Origin: Gemmatimonadaceae bacterium
Lineage (GTDB): Bacteria; Gemmatimonadota; Gemmatimonadetes; Gemmatimonadales; Gemmatimonadaceae
Assembly (NCBI GenBank): GCA_035533015.1
Contig: DATLUQ010000036.1
Span: forward strand, 36,364-100,363
Length of the DNA stretch: 64,000 bases
Direction: 5' to 3'
Shown here in pieces: positions 59,520 to 64,000 of this stretch; the first letter of the stretch is position 1, and each line of letters opens with the position of its first letter. The notes under the pieces were generated by a model, which searched no databases, was not told the DNA's origin, and saw nothing but the letters and a program-made list of their open reading frames with translations. A program made the translations under genes and the position numbers.

Positions 59520-60190
59520 GGATGGTCTCCACGATCGTAGGCTTGCAGCAACGGCCGCCACTTGGCGACCGCGTCGTTGATGATGCGCACCACGGCGCGC
59601 GACGAGATCGTCGCGCCGGTGATGGTCTGGACCTGGCTCGGATCGCCGGCGTCGAGCTTCTTGACGCCCTTGAGCGGCGCGACGCGTCCCGCGAACTGGC
59701 GAGTGAAGTCACTGTCCGTCTCGATCCGCTGGCCGAGACCCGGCGTCTCCTGCTCGTCGAGTACCTTGTAGCCGGTGAGCGTGCCCGTCGCGGGATCGAA
59801 ACCGATCATCAGGTGGATCAACTCCTGGAACCCCGGCTCGGCGGCGGTCACGGCTACACCGATGCGCCTGCCGCTTGCGTCGTAGCCCACGAACGCCATC
59901 TCCGCCTCGACCCTGGCGGACCCGGCGGGCGGCTTGGGGGTGAGCGCGTTGCCGGCCAGGTACAGCGTGTCCCACCGCGCGGGTGCCTTCAGCACCTCGC
60001 GCACCGCCTCGTTCACCTGCTCCGCGGCGTGCTTCTCGATCGCCGGCAGCGTCAGATTGTACACCGTGACGATGAGCCACCCGGCGGCCGCGCCGGCGAT
60101 GGCGAGCGTGAGCAGCAGCCGCCACGCGGGGGTGCTCTTGTGCTCCGCCGGCGGCGTGCCCGTCCCCTGGCCCTGCGGCGCGCCGGTCAT
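59516..60190 (-). CDS. rnfG: Rnf complex subunit RnfG (FMN-binding)
   Basis: 224 residues. One membrane helix (about 22-42) and a periplasmic FMN_bind domain. The covalent FMN site is the Thr in QTITGATISS, the ApbE-recognition motif. GYKVLDEQETPGLGQRIE is the conserved block preceding it. Electrons pass through this flavin between the periplasmic-side subunits. Overlaps rnfD and rnfE. Confidence 0.94.
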   Translation of the reverse strand: MTGAPQGQGTGTPPAEHKSTPAWRLLLTLAIAGAAAGWLIVTVYNLTLPAIEKHAAEQVNEAVREVLKAPARWDTLYLAGNALTPKPPAGSARVEAEMAFVGYDASGRRIGVAVTAAEPGFQELIHLMIGFDPATGTLTGYKVLDEQETPGLGQRIETDSDFTRQFAGRVAPLKGVKKLDAGDPSQVQTITGATISSRAVVRIINDAVAKWRPLLQAYDRGDHP

Positions 60191-61191
60191 GTCGCCGCCC
60201 GCCGCGCGGTGCCGAACACGCGAGGCTGCGTGGCCCGGTTGATGAACGGTACGAGCGCGTTCATGAACAGGATGGCGTACATCACGCCTTCGGGCAGCCC
60301 GCCCCAGACCCGAATGACCACCACCAGCACGCCGATGCCGACGCCGAACACCCACTTGCCGACGTTCGTCACGGGCGACGTCACCATGTCGGTGGCCATG
60401 TAGACCGCGCCGAGCATGAGCCCGCCCGAGAAGATCATGAACAGTGCGCCGGGCTTGTGCGGGTCGATCAGGTGCAGGATGCCGCTGAACACGGCCACGG
60501 TGAGCAGGATGCTCGCCGGGATGCGCCAGTTGAGATAGTTGCGCAGCGCGAGGTACGCCCCGCACGCGAGGATGACGAGCGCCGCCGTCTCGCCCACCGA
60601 ACCGGCCGTGTTTCCGATCACGAGGCTGGCCAGCGCCGTGCCCTTGCCCTCGAACTTCAGCAGGCCGAGCGGCGTGGCCGAGGTCACGGCGTTGACGATC
60701 GGATGCACGAATGGCGCCGCGAACAGATCGCCCTTGAGCGAGAAGAACGGTCCGCCGACGGTGGGCCAGGTGGTGATCGCCACCGGGAACGCGCCCTGCA
60801 GGAACGCCCGGCCCACGAGTGCCGGATTGAACACGTTCTGGCCCAATCCACCCCACACGGTCTTGCCGAATCCGATGGCGAACGCGCCGCCCACGAACAC
60901 CATCCAGAGCGGCATGCCGGCCGGCAGCGTGAGGCCGAGCAGGAGTCCGGTGATGGCCGCCGACCCGTCGGCAAGCGCTCCGCCGCGGCCGAACATGCGC
61001 TCCGCCGCCACGGCACCGAGCGTGGCCGCGGCGATCACGAGCAGCGCGCTCACGCCAAAGAACCAGGCCGCGGCCGCGATCACGGGCACCAGGCTCCCCA
61101 CCACGGTCCACATGATGCGGGGCGTGGAGTCGGCCGGCTTCAGGTGCGGCGACGCCGTGATGATCAGGCGCGGGGGCATCGATTCGCTCAT
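60187..61191 (-). CDS. rnfD: Rnf complex subunit RnfD (flavin-carrying membrane subunit)
   Basis: 334 residues with about nine helices. RLIITASPHLKPADSTPRI is the family start; FGGIGQNVFNP-like GGLGQNVFNPALVGRAF and the NAVTSATPLG motif with the FMN-accepting Thr follow. In this motif Ser takes the place of the usual Gly (SGAT type). ATG 61191 overlaps the rnfC stop (ATGA); longer forms in the same frame are rejected. Central part of the ion-pumping membrane domain. Confidence 0.95.
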   Translation of the reverse strand: MSESMPPRLIITASPHLKPADSTPRIMWTVVGSLVPVIAAAAWFFGVSALLVIAAATLGAVAAERMFGRGGALADGSAAITGLLLGLTLPAGMPLWMVFVGGAFAIGFGKTVWGGLGQNVFNPALVGRAFLQGAFPVAITTWPTVGGPFFSLKGDLFAAPFVHPIVNAVTSATPLGLLKFEGKGTALASLVIGNTAGSVGETAALVILACGAYLALRNYLNWRIPASILLTVAVFSGILHLIDPHKPGALFMIFSGGLMLGAVYMATDMVTSPVTNVGKWVFGVGIGVLVVVIRVWGGLPEGVMYAILFMNALVPFINRATQPRVFGTARRAAT

Positions 61192-62516
61192 TGGACGGTG
61201 GCGAGTTGGCGCCGGAGCGCCGTCTTGCTGGCCTGGAAGAGCTGGGCGAGTGGGATGTTCGACGGACACACGTAGGCGCAGGAACCGCAGAGCATGCAGT
61301 CGGCCAGATGGGCCTCCGCCATCTCGTCGTACCGCCGCACGCGCGCCAGGTCACCGAGCATCGACGGATTCAGGAACACCGGACAGGCGTCGAGGCAGCG
61401 CCCGCAGTGAATGCACGCCCACGACTCGTCGGCACGCGTTTCGTCCCTTGCCAGCACGACCACGCCCGTAGTTCCCTTGAGCACCGGCGCGTCAAGGTTG
61501 GCCTGGGCCTGCCCCATCATCGGCCCGCCGATGATCACTTCGGCCGCGTCGGCGGTCACGCCGTCACAGAACGCGAGGAGGTCGCGCAGCTTCGTGCCCA
61601 CCGGCACGATGAGGTTGGCCGGCCGCCGCAGGCCATGGCCCGACACGGTCACGATGCGTTCCACGAGCGGCAGCCCGGTCTCGAACACCTCGGCGATCGC
61701 CGCCACCGAGCCCACGTTCTGCACCACGACCCCCACCGTCACGGGCAGCTGCCCCGACGGCACCTCGACCCCGGTCACGGCCTTGATCAGCATCTTCTCC
61801 GCGCCCTGCGGATACTTGACCGTGAGCGGAAGGATCTCCACGTCCAGATCGGCCGGCACGGCGGCGATCATCGCCGCGATCGCATCGGGCTTGTTGCGCT
61901 CGATCCCCACCACGCTCTTCGTGACGCCGAGCGCGCGCATCATGACACGGATGCCGAACAGCACCCGCGGCGCGTACTCCACCATCGTGCGGTGGTCGGA
62001 GGTGAGATACGGCTCGCACTCGGCGCCGTTGATGATCAGCGTGTGCACATGGGCGTCCTTGGGCGGCGCCAGCTTCACGTGCGTGGGGAATGCCGCGCCG
62101 CCGAGCCCCACGACGCCGGCGTTCTGCACCGCCCGCACGACTTCCTCGGGCGAGAGCCCTTCCCATTGCGGAACCAGTCGCGGCCGAGGAATGTGCGGCG
62201 CGTACCGGTCCACCTTGATCCGCACGGCTTCGGCCATCGACCCGTCGGGGTGCGGCCACCAGTCGATGTCGACCACCGTCCCCGCCGCCGAAGCGTGGAT
62301 GGGCACCGACATGAAGCCGTCGGCCTCGCCCACCATGTCGCCGCGCTCGACGTGATCGCCCACCTTCACGCACAGCTTGGCCGGCTTGCCGGCATGCTGC
62401 CGCAGCGGCAGCACCAGCTCATCGGGATACGGCATCCGCCGAATCGGGAGCTGGTTGGTCAGCTCCTTCTCCTCCGGCGGATGGACGCCGTGCCGGAATC
62501 CCAGCGAGATCGCCAT
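61188..62516 (-). CDS. rnfC: Rnf complex subunit RnfC (NADH/FMN/Fe-S)
   Basis: 442 residues. The N-terminus GFRHGVHPPEEKELT is the usual RnfC start; GLGGAAFPTHVKL and NGAECEPYLTSDHR form the NADH- and FMN-binding (Nqo1-like) part. Two [4Fe-4S] sites, CIHCGRCLDACP and CMLCGSCAYVCP, lie in the C-terminus. It exchanges electrons with NAD(H) on the cytoplasmic side. Follows the PFOR gene by seven bases, so one transcript is expected. Confidence 0.96.
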   Translation of the reverse strand: MAISLGFRHGVHPPEEKELTNQLPIRRMPYPDELVLPLRQHAGKPAKLCVKVGDHVERGDMVGEADGFMSVPIHASAAGTVVDIDWWPHPDGSMAEAVRIKVDRYAPHIPRPRLVPQWEGLSPEEVVRAVQNAGVVGLGGAAFPTHVKLAPPKDAHVHTLIINGAECEPYLTSDHRTMVEYAPRVLFGIRVMMRALGVTKSVVGIERNKPDAIAAMIAAVPADLDVEILPLTVKYPQGAEKMLIKAVTGVEVPSGQLPVTVGVVVQNVGSVAAIAEVFETGLPLVERIVTVSGHGLRRPANLIVPVGTKLRDLLAFCDGVTADAAEVIIGGPMMGQAQANLDAPVLKGTTGVVVLARDETRADESWACIHCGRCLDACPVFLNPSMLGDLARVRRYDEMAEAHLADCMLCGSCAYVCPSNIPLAQLFQASKTALRRQLATVQ

Positions 62517-62523
62517 CGTCAGT

Positions 62524-64000
62524 TCAGTTGAACTTCGCGCCGCGCTTCACCCATTTCTCCAGATCCTTCTCCTTGGGGTTGAGCGGCGATCCCGGGTGAA
62601 TGATCGACACCGGGCAACGCTCGGCGGCGGTGACGAGATGCTGGTACGTGCCGGCGCGCGCATCCTTCACGTACGCCTGCTTGTCCGCGTTGTACGCGAA
62701 CATCTTCTTGTTCAGGTTGGTGCACTCGTTGCAGCTGGTGCACCGCGCCGAGTCGATGTAGGCCTCGAGGACGAGCGCATCGTCTTCCTCCACGACGGTG
62801 GCCGACACGGCGACCGCGACCGGTGCCGGTGCCGGTGCGGCCGCCGGAGCCGCGACGGCAGACGGCGCGGCCGTGGGGACAGGAGCGGCGACCGGCGCCG
62901 GCACCGGCGCGGCAGCAACCGCCGCGCCGTTTCCGTTCCCGGTGTGCGCCACCTCGGGCAGCGACGACAGCAGGTCGGCAATCGCCGAGCCTCCGCCGTG
63001 CCGCAGTAATCCCTCGGCCAGCCGGCGCGCGATCTGCGACGGATAGCTGGCCTTCAGCTCGCTGATCTTGGCCTCGTACTCGGCGCGCACGGCCGACAGC
63101 CGCTGGTCGAATTCGGCCTCGAGCGCAACCGCCACCGCGTCGTGCACGGCGGGCGAGATCTCGAGCCCGGCCAGCTGCTTGAGCTGCGACCAGAAGTGCA
63201 GGCGCTCCTGCGCCAGTTGCACCATCTCCGCCGACACGCCCAGGCGCCGCAGCGTGCGATCCTTGCCCACGGCGAGGATGTACGGCGCGCGCCCATCGCG
63301 CTCGTCGGCCGGCAGCGCGACGAATTCATGGAAGGGCATCATCGCGTCGTTCCACGCGTCGGACGGCACTTCGGTGAAGTGCTGCTTGAACCGGGCTTCG
63401 GTCGCCGCCCAGTCGGCGATCGTGAGGGGCACGTCGAGCGCCTGCTCGACGCCGGCGTCATCCAGGTACTTGACCGTGTATGTGGGCCAGGTCTCGTCGG
63501 GCGACGGATTGCCGTCCAGACTCAGACAGTCGGCGAAGTTCGGACCGGCGTCGGGGTCGTACGTGAGGAAGGGAAAGGCGCGGCTCTCCAGCGCCAGCCG
63601 CGCGGCCTGCTGCGACGAGTCGTCGGCGAGGCCGTGCTCCACCGGGCACGGAGTATAGATGTTGAACACCGCAGGGCGGCGCTTGTGCAGTCCCTTGAGC
63701 ACGCCCGCCACGAGGTGCGACGCCGATGCCTGCGAGGACTGATGCACGTACGCGCCGCGGTGCGCGATGGCCAGGAGCGCGAGCTCCTTCCGCGTCTCGG
63801 TCTTGCCGTGCTGCGCCTTGCCGTACGCGGCCATGTCGGCCACCTGGCCGGTGTAGCCGGAGGTGCACGCCTGTCCGCCGGTGTTGGAATACACCTGCGT
63901 GTCGAGCACCACCACCTTGATCGGCTTGCCCGACGCGAGCAGCCGCGAGAGGTTCTGGAATCCGATGTCGAGCATCGCGCCGTCGCCGCCCATCGAGACG
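62524..64000 (-). CDS. Pyruvate:ferredoxin oxidoreductase C-terminal part with fused ferredoxin domain, cut by the window edge
   Basis: The visible 492 residues start inside the TPP domain: GGDGAMLDIGFQNL and DTQVYSNTGGQ hold the Mg-TPP site. A helical region follows, then an Ala/Pro-rich linker of about 50 residues and a C-terminal ferredoxin-like domain with CTSCNECTNL and a later CPVSIIHPG, enough for one [4Fe-4S] cluster. PFOR oxidises pyruvate to acetyl-CoA and CO2 and gives low-potential electrons. The remaining domains lie beyond base 64000. Directly precedes rnfC, so electrons probably flow into the Rnf complex. A 2-oxoacid other than pyruvate is possible. Confidence 0.85.
   Translation of the reverse strand, partial: VSMGGDGAMLDIGFQNLSRLLASGKPIKVVVLDTQVYSNTGGQACTSGYTGQVADMAAYGKAQHGKTETRKELALLAIAHRGAYVHQSSQASASHLVAGVLKGLHKRRPAVFNIYTPCPVEHGLADDSSQQAARLALESRAFPFLTYDPDAGPNFADCLSLDGNPSPDETWPTYTVKYLDDAGVEQALDVPLTIADWAATEARFKQHFTEVPSDAWNDAMMPFHEFVALPADERDGRAPYILAVGKDRTLRRLGVSAEMVQLAQERLHFWSQLKQLAGLEISPAVHDAVAVALEAEFDQRLSAVRAEYEAKISELKASYPSQIARRLAEGLLRHGGGSAIADLLSSLPEVAHTGNGNGAAVAAAPVPAPVAAPVPTAAPSAVAAPAAAPAPAPVAVAVSATVVEEDDALVLEAYIDSARCTSCNECTNLNKKMFAYNADKQAYVKDARAGTYQHLVTAAERCPVSIIHPGSPLNPKEKDLEKWVKRGAKFN

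Noticed and set aside
1..64000. CRISPR arrays, IS elements, phage genes, tRNA and rRNA genes
   Set aside because: No regularly spaced repeats, transposase motifs, integrase or structural RNA consensus was seen. A tRNA scan by program would be needed to exclude tRNAs fully.

Overview
The window is GC-rich, densely coded bacterial DNA. Gene content (Tat-exported proteins, BNR/VPS10-type secreted repeat proteins, tripartite RND efflux, Rnf fused into an operon with a pyruvate:ferredoxin oxidoreductase, many multiheme cytochromes) suggests a Gram-negative, probably from Gemmatimonadota or a related phylum. That placement is inference from gene style, not from a marker gene. No rRNA, tRNA, CRISPR array, insertion sequence or phage gene was recognised.

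Layout. (1) 1-1611: end of a cbb3-oxidase maturation operon (P1B-ATPase CcoI-like, CcoS), then an acyltransferase. (2) 3075-13618: an electron-transfer island. A plus-strand operon encodes a Rieske-like protein without cluster ligands, a b6-type cytochrome b without the PEWY motif, a 9-heme and a 22-heme cytochrome c and a B12/radical-SAM-like protein. It meets a minus-strand operon with an 11-heme cytochrome, a second cytochrome b and a 14-heme cytochrome that resembles the middle and end of the 22-heme protein. Together the four proteins carry 56 predicted haem c sites. (3) 13619-22860: a structured intergenic region, a group-2 sigma-70 factor, FeoA/FeoB/Cys-rich partner, Usp and CBS stress proteins, cardiolipin synthase, xylulokinase and a decayed GntR regulator. 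(4) 23003-30562: secreted GH3 enzyme, giant BNR-repeat protein, peptidase T. (5) 30477-41630: envelope lipid and glycan genes, including a five-gene chain in which every gene overlaps the next, membrane glycosyltransferases, a KimA-like potassium importer and a YdjC-type deacetylase that has no normal start codon. (6) 41927-56689: a putative lipoprotein, flavin reductase, RND efflux operon, 6-phosphogluconate dehydrogenase, a large Ig-like surface lipoprotein, amidohydrolase, Tat-exported DsrE-like protein and M20 peptidase. (7) 56751-64000, minus strand: PFOR (cut by the window edge), RnfC, D, G, E, A, a small four-Cys membrane protein, ApbE and a zinc-ribbon protein, nearly all overlapping.

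How it fits together. The window is dominated by respiratory energy conversion. The Rnf operon would couple ferredoxin reduced by PFOR to NAD and ion translocation; ApbE would flavinylate RnfG and RnfD. No RnfB is present, and the PFOR ends in its own ferredoxin-like domain. The multiheme island looks like two facing quinone-linked modules, each with a membrane cytochrome b, a membrane-anchored DCHG-type multiheme cytochrome and a longer multiheme relay. The loss of the Rieske ligands and of the Qo-site motif implies a cytochrome b complex that does not run a normal Q-cycle and instead passes electrons between the quinone pool and the haem wires. This is the strongest candidate for an undescribed system.
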